A stretch of DNA of 44,688 nt from a virus: positions 1 to 44,688 of IMG/VR virus record IMGVR_UViG_3300028536_000003. The stretch is one strand, 5' to 3'. Both the position numbers and the translations under genes were made by a program. The notes below the pieces were generated by a model. It saw nothing but the letters and a program-made list of their open reading frames with translations, did not search any database and was not told the DNA's origin. How positions within the stretch are numbered: the first letter of the stretch is position 1; the number at the start of each line of letters is the position of its first letter. This document shows positions 28,758-36,800 of this stretch, piece by piece.

Positions 28758-30864
28758 CGTCTTTCTCCGTCATGCCTTGAACCATTTGGTGAAGTATCTT
28801 TGCCGCCTCTACCATGCCTGTTTGTTTCATCTTTGCCGCGCCAAGTTCGATATTGAGCATTTCGACCACTTGGCCCAAATGCGCCGCATCGCCCTTCTTT
28901 GCTTCCATGGAAGCTTTGGCTTCCAATTCCATGATTTTCGCCGCGTTCAAATCGATGTCTTGCAGCAGTGTTGCGATCCTGATCTTGGCGTCTAACTGGA
29001 AGGTCATTTCCTTCAACTGCTGCGCCTTCTGCTTGATTTCGATTTCCATCAACTTCGGATTCGGTGCCGGTGGAAGCGCATGCGGCCCCTTCGGGTCCGG
29101 CATTACCTTGTCGATGCCAACGATCTGGTATGCCTCCATGTAGGCGCGCTTGACCTCGTACATGTCGCACTGAGCGCCGGGGATGCCGGATGCACGAAGC
29201 AGGGCTTCGGCGCGCTGCATCCTGACCGCATCCGACATGACATAAGGATCAGCCGAAGGCCGGACAGATTTTTCGTCCTCTTCATAGTCCTGCGGCTGAG
29301 CGTTGAAGGGGTTGTCCGGCATTTCGTCTAGATAGATGCTATTCAGGACGTAGAGTTTCCGGAACTCATTCTTCATGGCACGATGCGTACGCTTGAAGAT
29401 GGCGCCGAATACGCGCAGGCCGTTGGCTTCCGCAATCTGCGAGGTGGATGCCGGTGTGTTCTGCCCGGGAGTCTGACCGACCTGAATGTCCGTGGCGCCG
29501 GCAACGCGCTCGCCGTAGTTGATGAGCAAGTTCAGAAGTTGGAACAGGACATTCGACGGCTCCCGCACCGGCAGAGGCACGATATTGTTTTTCAATTCGG
29601 CGCCGGGGGAATCCACCTGTTTCCATTCGTTTGGCTTGAAATACATCGTGCCGCCGCGAATCTTGATGCCGCGCCCCAAGAAACCGCCGGATGTGTTGGA
29701 CATCGTTCCGGAGTCGATCAATTGATTGATCAGGGTGCTGGTCGCTTCATTCAGATGGCCTAGAAGCAGACCGAAGCCGACATCATAGAAGCCGCCATCG
29801 AACGCTGGTATGAACGGATACTTTGTGAAGCAGTGCACCGGCTCAATCCGCATGATCTGTGGAATCTTGCCTTTCGGCGTCTCGGCCCGGTAGCGGGCAA
29901 GCGACTGCCGATTTTCCAGAGTGACGCGTTTGGATGTGAAGCGAGCCACGATGCGCTTGACGATTCTGGACTGACGGTGAACCGTGACCACGTAGGGTTC
30001 TTTGTAGCCGTCTCCGTCCAAGTCCTCCCATCGGTGTTGCTCGACAAACTCACGCGGCGCGGACTTATCGGACAACGGCGGTTGTGTGCCCTGCGATGTG
30101 TTGCGGGTCACGCTATTCTGGTTGTCTACTGCGGTCGTGCTATCCGGCGGGATCGGTATATCTCTGAAAATTGCAAGGACTTCTCGCTCGTAGATGTCGT
30201 TATCGCTTAGCTTGATCTTGTGGCTGATACGGGATGCTGTCTCGAACGATTGCGTCCAGTAATCGACCACAAGATTTTCCGGCATGACCAGCCGGGATAC
30301 GTTCTTTCTGGTCAGCGGGTCGAAATAGGATTTTTTGAAGGCATCGCCCATGATGGCCTGTACCAGCATGGCCTTATCCTGATTGTCCTCCCACGTCTCG
30401 TCCTCTTCCTCAAGCTGCCAGGTCATGTGCTTGGAAATCAGCTTGCCGCGCACGTTCTTGGCGCCGTCAGGGTCTGGGCCGTAGGTTCGATACTCGACAA
30501 TTTCCCCCGGCGGCATCAGCAGGGCATAGGCCCGCGCATGCCACTGGAGTGCAGCGATGGTGATCAGCGGAAACTTTACCGATGAAGCACCCGGCCAAGG
30601 AAAGGATTTTTCCTCTACGACTTGGCGGGTTACTTTGATTGCTTCGTTGTTGCGTCGGTCCCACTCGACGCGGGAGTTTTCATCTAGTTCCAGCTCATCG
30701 CAGACGCGCTTGCCCAGATCCATCAGCCAAGCATCGTCCAGCATGTCGCAGACGTTGGGGGACTGAAGAATTTCTTCTAGGTTCAGCTTTGGCGATTCGG
30801 ACGGCCCGGTAGCGTTGGCCTGACCGTTTACGGGAACGTTGACGACGCCTTGTTTTTCTTTCAC
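28648..30864 (-). CDS. Portal protein, 738 aa
   Basis: A large P22-class portal. LMDLGKRVCDELELDENSRV is near residue 50, FPWPGASSVKFPLITIAALQ near 90 and WQLEEEDETWEDNQDKAMLV near 150; QVGQTPGQNTPASTSQIAEA sits around 475-495. A C-terminal helical barrel/coiled-coil stretch (EIKQKAQQLKEMTFQLDAKI, AKASMEAKKGDAAHLGQVVE) precedes a Gly/Ala tail. Twelve copies should form the DNA channel at one capsid vertex and dock the terminase and gp4-like protein. It overlaps the upstream gene by ATGA. Confidence 0.92.
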   Translation of the reverse strand: MKEKQGVVNVPVNGQANATGPSESPKLNLEEILQSPNVCDMLDDAWLMDLGKRVCDELELDENSRVEWDRRNNEAIKVTRQVVEEKSFPWPGASSVKFPLITIAALQWHARAYALLMPPGEIVEYRTYGPDPDGAKNVRGKLISKHMTWQLEEEDETWEDNQDKAMLVQAIMGDAFKKSYFDPLTRKNVSRLVMPENLVVDYWTQSFETASRISHKIKLSDNDIYEREVLAIFRDIPIPPDSTTAVDNQNSVTRNTSQGTQPPLSDKSAPREFVEQHRWEDLDGDGYKEPYVVTVHRQSRIVKRIVARFTSKRVTLENRQSLARYRAETPKGKIPQIMRIEPVHCFTKYPFIPAFDGGFYDVGFGLLLGHLNEATSTLINQLIDSGTMSNTSGGFLGRGIKIRGGTMYFKPNEWKQVDSPGAELKNNIVPLPVREPSNVLFQLLNLLINYGERVAGATDIQVGQTPGQNTPASTSQIAEANGLRVFGAIFKRTHRAMKNEFRKLYVLNSIYLDEMPDNPFNAQPQDYEEDEKSVRPSADPYVMSDAVRMQRAEALLRASGIPGAQCDMYEVKRAYMEAYQIVGIDKVMPDPKGPHALPPAPNPKLMEIEIKQKAQQLKEMTFQLDAKIRIATLLQDIDLNAAKIMELEAKASMEAKKGDAAHLGQVVEMLNIELGAAKMKQTGMVEAAKILHQMVQGMTEKDDGNKAGAVQAVAGASGDASAAGGDAGAGGAGIGGLA

Positions 30865-31268
30865 GTCACACGGCCCATGGCTTCACACAGGGATACGCAA
30901 TTCATTTCGTAGTCGGCCCAGTCAACGCCTAACGCTTCTGCCATGGGCCGCTCAATGACCTCTTCGGCGAAACGGTGCTCGGCATGATAAGGAGCCGCCG
31001 GGTCATTACCCGGTTCGGCCTCAGGATTGGTATTGACGGCCTCCCAAGCGATATCGAAAGCCATGATTTCCGGTTCAGGAATGCCGCGATGCAGGCAGAC
31101 AAAAGACTCAGCCAGTTCGTGCATGACCACCAGCAATTCTTTGCGCCAGTTACCCATTTCGGTGACGCGGACCTGAAAAGTCCCGTCCGGGTCTTGCCAG
31201 TAGTCGCCGATGGTGTCGTAGCGCTGCTCGGACTGAGGAATGGCCCGAATGTTGATATTCAGACTCAT
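30861..31268 (-). CDS. Conserved phage protein with HELAE motif, 135 aa
   Basis: Contains LVVMHELAESFVCLHRGIPE (about 46-65) and later AAPYHAEHRFAEEVIE. HExxE plus a downstream His pair resembles a metal-binding, zincin-like arrangement without the canonical HExxH; I recall a phage family of this pattern near terminase/portal genes. It has not been assigned a function as far as I know. ATGA overlaps on both sides. Confidence 0.7.
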   Translation of the reverse strand: MSLNINIRAIPQSEQRYDTIGDYWQDPDGTFQVRVTEMGNWRKELLVVMHELAESFVCLHRGIPEPEIMAFDIAWEAVNTNPEAEPGNDPAAPYHAEHRFAEEVIERPMAEALGVDWADYEMNCVSLCEAMGRVT

Positions 31269-31474
31269 AGGGCTTCAAACTCATTCTTCAGTCTGCCCAA
31301 TTCTTCTTTGTCAGAAGCAGAGATTTCCGACAGCCATCTATCAGCCTGTTCTTGGGTGATGACCCCATCGCTAACCATTTCCGAGAACGGCGAGCTATAC
31401 ACTAATGCTTTTGAATTTAGGCGCGCCATTCTCTTCAAAATAGCGCTCGCCTTATCGTAAGTTTCGGCCTTCAT
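31265..31474 (-). CDS. Hypothetical helical protein, 69 aa
   Basis: AAAGGA precedes ATG 31474. The all-helical acidic protein (MKAETYDKASAILKRMARLN, then DGVITQEQADRWLSEISASD) is without catalytic motifs. It lies between terminase and portal, so a head-morphogenesis accessory role is possible. Confidence 0.65.
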   Translation of the reverse strand: MKAETYDKASAILKRMARLNSKALVYSSPFSEMVSDGVITQEQADRWLSEISASDKEELGRLKNEFEAL

Positions 31475-31530
31475 TATCCTTTCCTATTACCTGATTTCAT
31501 GAATATCCCACAAGTAATAGTTTTCCGCAA

Positions 31531-32994
31531 TCATCCGCCGTATCCGCAGACGCCGCGCGCATATTCCTGCGGCCGGTCGCGCTCGATGTCCTCCTGTTCT
31601 ATTTCCACATCGGTAGAGGACTCCGATACCTGATCGGCCATCATGCCGAACTGAGACATGCAATCGACCTGATCATCATGTTTGGACTTCGGAAACCGTG
31701 TTATTTCGTCCTCGAAAATCGCCCACCAATCGGCGTCCTTGTCGAATAGCCAGGAACCGGACTTGAGCATGGCCTGCACGCCCTTGCTGCGCGCTATCTT
31801 GTCCTGCCCTACCGGCTGCGGCACGGCATGGATGTTCAGGAATATTTGCCGCTTCTGCATTTCTGCATTGAGAAACGGGCTAATTGATTTCTCAATCGTG
31901 CCGCCTTCGATGATGAATAGTTGGGGATCGTAGATCTGCTGAATGTCGAACAGCTCGCCAACTATTTCCAGTCCGTCGATACGGGCGCGGCGGCAATCGA
32001 CCAAGGACCAGATGCCATCCGCACCTACGCCGGCCACCAGCATGACGGTCCAGTCACCGTGGCTGCGCTTGGTGATGGCGAGATCACAGGACACATAGAA
32101 GGTGCGGCCGCGCTTGACCTGAAAGAAGCGATGATCCTGTTCCGTCATCGGCCGCAGCCAATTCTTTTTGAATAGGGTGACGGAGGCGTCTACCGGGTCA
32201 TTCAGATATTCCTGCGCGTAGCCTTCCAGATTTCCATCTGCGGCGAACTCGGAGCGGATGGCAAGTAAACGTTCCTTGGGGAACATTTCTTCCCATAGGA
32301 TGGCGCCGAAGTCCGGGCTATGGGCCGCATAGCGTTTGCTGTTCCAGAGGGCGCGCTTGAGCAGGTTTTCCAGCAGTGAATCGGTGTGCAGGATGGTGCC
32401 GATGATGCGGTACTTGGTCTTTCGGCTGCCGACCTGCAAAAGCGCATTCTGAAACCAGCGCTTGAACTTTCGGCGGCGGTCCGGGTTCTCCACGGACTCG
32501 TCGGTTTCCATGTCGTCCCCGATGACCCGATCCGGACGACGACCGCGCCACTTGATGCCGCGAATCTTCTGTTCGGCGCCCTTGCCTAGAAACCGGAAGA
32601 TGCCGTTAGTGCATCGGACGATGATTTCGGTTTCGGTCTCCTTCAAAAACTCCGGCTGGAAGTCCTCTTTGATCGCCTCGTTTTCCTGTAGCTCCTTCTT
32701 CAGCTCGCCGATGAAGTTCTTGACCAACTCTTCGGTGGCGGTGACGATCAGAAAGAACGAGGCTTCGCCGAATAGGGCTTCGGCCAAGGCGGCGGCAAAG
32801 GTGATGCTGGTCGATTTCGCATGCCCGCGCGGAGCAGCCAAGGCGCCTTTGCTGATCGGAGCGCAATACCATTCCCACCATTCCTGGTGACAGGTTGGGA
32901 TCGATACAGAATCGTCGTAACGGTCCAGCAGGTATTCGCGGACGAATCCTTCAATGACCTGTGCGTCTATACCGCCGTATTCTTCTTCACTCAA
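31531..32994 (-). CDS. terL: Terminase large subunit
   Basis: The 487-residue packaging motor and nuclease starts at TTG 32994, in frame with MSEEEYGGID and overlapping the previous ORF by 8 bases. A Walker-A-like PRGHAKST lies at residues 55-62 and Walker B VIGDDME at about 157-163. The coupling segment RIIGTILHTDSLLENLL follows. The RNase-H-like nuclease has FYVSCDLAITKRSHGDWTVM (Asp304), FIIEGGTIEKSISP and a final Asp in KSKHDDQVDCMSQF. Works with the small subunit at 33160 and the portal; headful packaging would fit a map with no defined ends. Confidence 0.93.
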   Translation of the reverse strand: MSEEEYGGIDAQVIEGFVREYLLDRYDDSVSIPTCHQEWWEWYCAPISKGALAAPRGHAKSTSITFAAALAEALFGEASFFLIVTATEELVKNFIGELKKELQENEAIKEDFQPEFLKETETEIIVRCTNGIFRFLGKGAEQKIRGIKWRGRRPDRVIGDDMETDESVENPDRRRKFKRWFQNALLQVGSRKTKYRIIGTILHTDSLLENLLKRALWNSKRYAAHSPDFGAILWEEMFPKERLLAIRSEFAADGNLEGYAQEYLNDPVDASVTLFKKNWLRPMTEQDHRFFQVKRGRTFYVSCDLAITKRSHGDWTVMLVAGVGADGIWSLVDCRRARIDGLEIVGELFDIQQIYDPQLFIIEGGTIEKSISPFLNAEMQKRQIFLNIHAVPQPVGQDKIARSKGVQAMLKSGSWLFDKDADWWAIFEDEITRFPKSKHDDQVDCMSQFGMMADQVSESSTDVEIEQEDIERDRPQEYARGVCGYGG

Positions 32995-33163
32995 GCAGCG
33001 CAGACGGAGGGAGTTTTCCGTCCCTCAGCCAGCGTAGGGTTCCGATGGCGACGCCGGCCTTCAGGCGGATGTAGGACTTGCCGGGCGGGATGTTCTTTTG
33101 GATGTGTTCCAAGCGGGCGATTTCATCGTCGAGGGTCTTGATAGGGATTTCGCGGGTTATCAC
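32987..33163 (-). CDS. 58-aa protein between terminase subunits
   Basis: GTG 33163 overlaps the TerS stop and the ORF end overlaps the TerL start. The product MITREIPIKTLDDEIARLEH has a helical middle and a basic end (LKAGVAIGTLRWLRDGKLPP). Small ORFs at this place are seen in some phages, but no function is known to me. Translational coupling of TerS to TerL is the least speculative role. Confidence 0.55.
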   Translation of the reverse strand: MITREIPIKTLDDEIARLEHIQKNIPPGKSYIRLKAGVAIGTLRWLRDGKLPPSALLE

Positions 33164-33720
33164 TGCTCAGTGCCGCCCACCACCTTGAGCGCCCCAGCCT
33201 TCGCCTTCTCCCGCAACTTGTTCGCCATGTTCTCCCGCGTCTGCGTCTTGTTGGCGCGGATGCTGGTCGGATTGCCCATCGCGGTCTGCCGCTTGTCGAA
33301 AGCGATTGCGGCAATAATGGCCGCGTCCTTGCCGGTGACCATCACGCGCTGCGGTCCGTCCTTGGTCATGACCTCGTTCCCGTTCTCAAGCCGATCAAGA
33401 ATGACCTCTTGCGCCTTCAACTGGATCTGCGAGAACCCCGCGACCATTTCCTGTGAGTAGAACTTGCGCGCCGCCGATACGGCAACCGGCCACCAATCGG
33501 AATTGACCCATTGGTAGAAGGTGGTCAGCGGAACTTTTACTTCGATGCTGGTTGCCTTGTTGGTGCCCTTGAGCAACCAGACCGAGGCGCAATGAATCTT
33601 GAACTCCCGACTGTATGAATCCCGCTCGGCGGTCGTCGGATCATTCGCGGCTCCGACTCGACTGTTGGTATCCGGGATGGGGGACAGGTCCAGTTCGGCG
33701 TTGTCAAAGATGTCGGTCAT
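33160..33720 (-). CDS. terS: Terminase small subunit
   Basis: ATG 33720 is preferred over the longer open frame to 33798, which overlaps the upstream gene. The N-terminal half has a helix-turn-helix-like stretch (ATSIEVKVPLTTFYQWVNSD) for binding the packaging site. A central helix (VAGFSQIQLKAQEVILDRLE) and a basic C-terminus (SIRANKTQTRENMANKLREK) follow. Position immediately before TerL supports the call. Confidence 0.8.
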   Translation of the reverse strand: MTDIFDNAELDLSPIPDTNSRVGAANDPTTAERDSYSREFKIHCASVWLLKGTNKATSIEVKVPLTTFYQWVNSDWWPVAVSAARKFYSQEMVAGFSQIQLKAQEVILDRLENGNEVMTKDGPQRVMVTGKDAAIIAAIAFDKRQTAMGNPTSIRANKTQTRENMANKLREKAKAGALKVVGGTEQ

Positions 33721-33721
33721 G

Positions 33722-33901
33722 TCAGTGCACGGAATCCCATTGTTCTTTTGGGCGCAGCGGCTCTTCGTAGTCCATGAACGCGATATACGGTCCGCCATAG
33801 ATCGTCCGGTCCATGTACTCCTTCCGGATTAGGTACTGAGAGACCGCCCGAATCGCTCGCCGGTTACGTAGTTCGCGGATAAACCTGCAATCTCGAATCA
33901 C
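33722..33901 (-). CDS. Hypothetical protein, 59 aa
   Basis: GTG 33901 overlaps the preceding TGA and is preferred to ATG 33979. The sequence MIRDCRFIRELRNRRAIRAV is basic and helical, followed by YGGPYIAFMDYEEPLRPKEQ. It ends two bases before the TerS ATG. Unknown function; possibly DNA binding. Confidence 0.6.
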   Translation of the reverse strand: MIRDCRFIRELRNRRAIRAVSQYLIRKEYMDRTIYGGPYIAFMDYEEPLRPKEQWDSVH

Positions 33902-34269
33902 AGCCTCACCTCCACCATCAAATGCACACAAGCCGGCGTATTCGTCCCAGGCGGCATCAGCAAAGTCTGCACCTTCCACCGATCCGCCGCGTATCCGAAC
34001 CTTGCGCCAGCAATCGGGTTCACTGGACGGTAGTTATAGCCTGAAGCGACGCCGGCAAACAAGCCGGCCTGCCAATGTACGCCCCAATCGTGACCGATGG
34101 CGGCATAGTTGGACTCGCGGCCTAGGCTGTTGCGAAATGCGCCTAGTTGCACATTGTACGCACTGCGCTCGCATTCGATACCGATGCCGAACGTGTTGTT
34201 GTTTGGGACTGCGCCTGTGTGTACCGACCATAGGTGTGCTACTGCCCAGACTGCGCTGCATAGTTGCAT
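33898..34269 (-). CDS. Putative exported beta-barrel-like protein, 123 aa
   Basis: ATG 34269 follows AGGAG (minus strand) after a longer but unlikely upstream frame. The N-terminus MQLCSAVWAVAHLWSVHTGA is apolar and may act as a short signal. The rest is aromatic/Gly-rich with strand-like segments (NVQLGAFRNSLGRESNYAAI, WQAGLFAGVASGYNYRPVNP, AGARFGYAADRWKVQTLLMP). The AFRNS...GxxxGYNxRPVxP pattern recurs in phage proteins of unknown function. Outer-membrane or periplasmic superinfection control is possible; first gene of the late operon. Confidence 0.65.
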   Translation of the reverse strand: MQLCSAVWAVAHLWSVHTGAVPNNNTFGIGIECERSAYNVQLGAFRNSLGRESNYAAIGHDWGVHWQAGLFAGVASGYNYRPVNPIAGARFGYAADRWKVQTLLMPPGTNTPACVHLMVEVRL

Positions 34270-34615
34270 TTCCTGTACTCCTTCATTGCCTGTGCCGATA
34301 GTACGCCTGAGTTGAGGGGAAGAAAAGGCGCATTGGAAATTTTCAGCAAGACAGGAGAGAGGGTCTGTCACATTTTCACCGAATTAATTTTCCCCTCCCC
34401 CGGGGTCAGAAAACCGCCGGCCAGGTTTCCCGGCAAAACGTCTGCTCAGGCCCAGACCTTGACGCCTGATCCTGCCGGCCTCGCGTCTGGCACTTACCCC
34501 AGACGTTACCGTTCGTCGGTTTTGATCGGGGCCAATAATCTTCTACTGCGGATAATGGGGCGTTATGTTAAGTATAAATAACTATCGTCATGCGGTTATT
34601 AATAGTTTTTGTTAA
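34270..34615. other. Non-coding stretch with paired CGTCTG hairpins and AT-rich tract
   Basis: No convincing gene. CGTCTG (34439-34444) faces CCAGAC (34452-34457), and CGTCTGG (34484-34490) pairs with CCAGACG (34499-34505): two hairpins sharing one motif. From about 34555 to 34620 the DNA is AT-rich (taagtataaataactatcg and gttattaatagtttttg), a possible unwinding element. The late promoter should lie in 34270-34939. Confidence 0.55.
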
Positions 34616-34774
34616 TTATTGGCGGTCCTCGAAGCCTGCAACTGTCTCTGCGGCCAACACATCGTACAAGCCCCTGAGATGACCGTGGCTGCACGAATAC
34701 ACATCTGCGCTACCCATGCCGCACCCAGCACCATTGCATCGATCTTGTCGCAAATGCGGAGGTTGTCGATTCAT
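34616..34774 (-). CDS. Possible 52-aa Cys/His protein
   Basis: An ORF from ATG 34774 gives MNRQPPHLRQDRCNGAGCGM, then YSCSHGHLRGLYDVL. Three Cys and several His could bind zinc. There is no clear ribosome site, and it lies in the putative origin, so it may not be translated. Confidence 0.35.
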   Translation of the reverse strand: MNRQPPHLRQDRCNGAGCGMGSADVYSCSHGHLRGLYDVLAAETVAGFEDRQ

Positions 34775-34820
34775 ATCTAACGGGGTTTGAGAGGGCGACT
34801 CTGCACCCTCCAAAGCCAAT

Positions 34821-34929
34821 CTTGTAGAGACTTGTAGAGGGTTTCACATTAACGGCGTATATACGCAACTATACGTGTTCGCGCGTGGTATACGTCTCTA
34901 ATATCAAAGTCTCTACAACCCTCTACAAG
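34821..34929. repeat. Paired inverted CTTGTAGAG repeats; replication-origin candidate
   Basis: CTTGTAGAG occurs at 34821-34829 and 34831-34839, one helical turn apart. Its inverse occurs at 34911-34918 (CTCTACAA) and 34921-34929 (CTCTACAAG), also 10 bases apart. The four sites are mirror-symmetric about position 34875. Between them is the perfect palindrome GCGTATATACGC (34855-34866) and TATACGT-like elements. The block lies just downstream of the D5-type primase-helicase and next to AT-rich DNA. It could be an iteron-type origin, a regulator site or a processing structure. Confidence 0.7.
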
Positions 34930-34939
34930 AATTTACAAG

Positions 34940-36424
34940 CTATTGATTTAAAAGGTCGTATTTCTTGAGGTCTATACCGAATGCTGTCGGATAGCCTCCA
35001 TAACTGGCACATCGGATGCCACGACTCTCCAACTTCTCTTTGAAGCTCTCCTGACTAATCACGTACTCGCCTTGATTTGTGGCATAGGCCGAATAGCTCT
35101 TATAGAGCGCTGAAGTTCGTCCGCGTGATTTCGCATCCCTTGTGCATTCTTGGTCGATCCATACGGCCAAGGTGTCTTGCTGAGACAAATACTCCGCTGT
35201 AGCGTCTTGGACACACTTCGGGGCCTTCAACCCTATTTCCAGCCACTCCAAGCAGCCTTCAACACACCACCGCAATATCCCGTCATGCTCGGCTTCAAGC
35301 TTCAGGATCAACTTGGGGTCTCGATCCTCTGGCGGGATCGTGTAGGTGAACGGGATCAAGTTCATGCGGGCTTTAATCGCCTCATCCACATTCCGTAGCC
35401 GTGGCTTATGGTTCCCAGCGATAATAATCTTGAACTGTGGTACGAACTCAAAGAAATCTTGCCGCATGAACCTGGCGCTGATCTTGTCGCCTCCAGTGAG
35501 CGCCTTAATACGCGACTCAGCCCAGCGCTTGCCCTGTTCCGTCTCCTGGGCGCAAACCATCCGGGCGCCCATCAATCCGGCAAGTTCTGTGGGGTGCTTG
35601 GTCCCTTTATCCTCGGTAAATACGTCCATTCCAGCAGTTTGCGTGTAATCTCCTAGAACATTTTGCAAAACTGAAAGAAAAGTACCCTTGCCATTGCGCC
35701 CAGTGCCATACAAGAAGAACATTGCATGATCCCGCGTGCTGCCGGTCAGACAATATCCGCAGATGCGCTTCAGGAACCCTTCAAGCTCTCTATCTCCCTG
35801 CGTAACAACATTAAGGAAGCCCAGCCATGCCGGACAGTCGCCGCCTAAAGATGCCCCGGTGACTTTTGTAAGATGTTCGGTTCTTTCGCTCGGCCTTAAC
35901 ACCCCACTGGTTAAATCAATAATTCCGGATGGAGTATTAAGCGCCCAAATGTCTTGGTCCCACTGATCCGGCTTTGATGCGTGCACCCTGGATGCTTTGG
36001 CGATCTTCTCAACATTGGAAATCGTCTTGGCTGAGCCGTAAATCAGCGGCACTATCGCCCGTTGCCTCTCTGAAATGGATTTATCGTAAGTCGCAGCATC
36101 TGCAATGCGCGTGCAGGTCTTTTTAATAAGGTCATAGGCCAAAAGCGTGTTATCCCGGCGCCATCGGATCCCATCCCACTCCATCCAGCGGCCCCATTCG
36201 CTTACATATTTCAAGGAATCTGCTTTTGATTCCGCGAATTGATTGGCCGCCGAAACTTCCGTGTATTTGGCTGGAAGGGGTTCTTCGTTAGGGTCAAATG
36301 GCGGCGCATGTTCTCGCGCCTCGGTGCCTCCTACAACGCGGGGTTTCCGCGCCCGTTTCGGCTTATCCGCAGCTTGAGGGGTTGCATCAGTGCCGCCGGT
36401 TGCATCAAATGGCGGTTCATTCAT
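34940..36424 (-). CDS. D5/P4-type primase-helicase (SF3 ATPase)
   Basis: The 494-residue protein starts with a disordered basic tail (KPKRARKPRVVGGT), then the D5_N-like helical region (TKVTGASLGGDCPAWLGFLN, CGYCLTGSTRDHAMFFLYGT). The SF3 Walker A GTGRNGKGT lies at about 240-248. MVCAQETEQGKRWAESRIKA and KIIIAGNHKPRL (sensor region) follow, then FTYTIPPEDRDPKL and a C-terminal winged-helix-like part (SALYKSYSAYATNQGEYVIS). No archaeo-eukaryotic primase domain is visible at the N-terminus, so the host primase may be used. It probably opens or extends the origin. ATG 36424 overlaps a leader mini-ORF. Confidence 0.88.
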   Translation of the reverse strand: MNEPPFDATGGTDATPQAADKPKRARKPRVVGGTEAREHAPPFDPNEEPLPAKYTEVSAANQFAESKADSLKYVSEWGRWMEWDGIRWRRDNTLLAYDLIKKTCTRIADAATYDKSISERQRAIVPLIYGSAKTISNVEKIAKASRVHASKPDQWDQDIWALNTPSGIIDLTSGVLRPSERTEHLTKVTGASLGGDCPAWLGFLNVVTQGDRELEGFLKRICGYCLTGSTRDHAMFFLYGTGRNGKGTFLSVLQNVLGDYTQTAGMDVFTEDKGTKHPTELAGLMGARMVCAQETEQGKRWAESRIKALTGGDKISARFMRQDFFEFVPQFKIIIAGNHKPRLRNVDEAIKARMNLIPFTYTIPPEDRDPKLILKLEAEHDGILRWCVEGCLEWLEIGLKAPKCVQDATAEYLSQQDTLAVWIDQECTRDAKSRGRTSALYKSYSAYATNQGEYVISQESFKEKLESRGIRCASYGGYPTAFGIDLKKYDLLNQ

Positions 36425-36447
36425 AAAACTGACTTATTCTTATTCAA
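36421..36447 (-). CDS. 8-codon leader mini-ORF of the primase-helicase
   Basis: On the minus strand AAGGAG (36461-36456) stands 8 bases before TTG 36447. The ORF reads TTG-AAT-AAG-AAT-AAG-TCA-GTT-TTA-TGA and its stop overlaps the primase ATG (ATGA). The primase itself lacks a Shine-Dalgarno at normal distance, so re-initiation from this leader may be how it is translated. Confidence 0.35.
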   Translation of the reverse strand: MNKNKSVL

Positions 36448-36620
36448 AGCGAAGGCTCCTTATGGCCTTCACCCTTTCGGCGTCAGCCTCTCATGTAAAT
36501 CAGCTACTACCTGCGACCCCGCGATGCCCCTGAGAGGGTAGGGCGGAATTGCGGACTCCTGGGCGGCGAAGGGGATCAGCCTTCAGCCGCAGGGTTCACC
36601 GACACGGTTTTATTCTATTC
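36448..36620 (-). promoter_or_regulatory. Structured 5' leader of the primase-helicase gene
   Basis: About 175 gene-free bases on the minus strand hold several stems. CGGC(T)GAAGG pairs with CCTTCGCCG (36589-36564), CCTCTCA (36493-36487) is complementary to TGAGAGG (36537-36531), and GAAGGC (36470-36465) faces GCCTTC (36456-36451) with AAGGAG partly in the loop. I do not recognise a riboswitch class. Translational control of the primase is a reasonable guess. Confidence 0.45.
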
Positions 36621-36800
36621 TCACTTCAAGCCGCATTCAACTCTAAATCTCCGAATCGCCGCCTCATACTCCTGCACCGTAAACTCCATCCCAGCGCGCG
36701 CCTCGATCCAATCCCGGCGCATATCCTCGAACCGGAGTGCCTTCTGTAGGTCGATCTGGCTGCATCCGGCGCGCGGCTTCTGCTTGAATTGGCGCCTCAT
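36621..36800 (-). CDS. Small basic protein, 59 aa
   Basis: ATG 36800 overlaps the preceding stop (ATGA), preferred to the longer frame from 36887. The protein is Arg-rich and helical (MRRQFKQKPRAGCSQIDLQK, then FTVQEYEAAIRRFRVECGLK). Possibly nucleic-acid binding; no family recognised. Confidence 0.6.
   Translation of the reverse strand: MRRQFKQKPRAGCSQIDLQKALRFEDMRRDWIEARAGMEFTVQEYEAAIRRFRVECGLK

Noticed and set aside
36421-36620. Known riboswitch in the primase leader
   Set aside because: I compared remembered cores (fluoride, THF, glycine, c-di-GMP, SAM, guanidine) and found no convincing match, so it is only called a structured leader.
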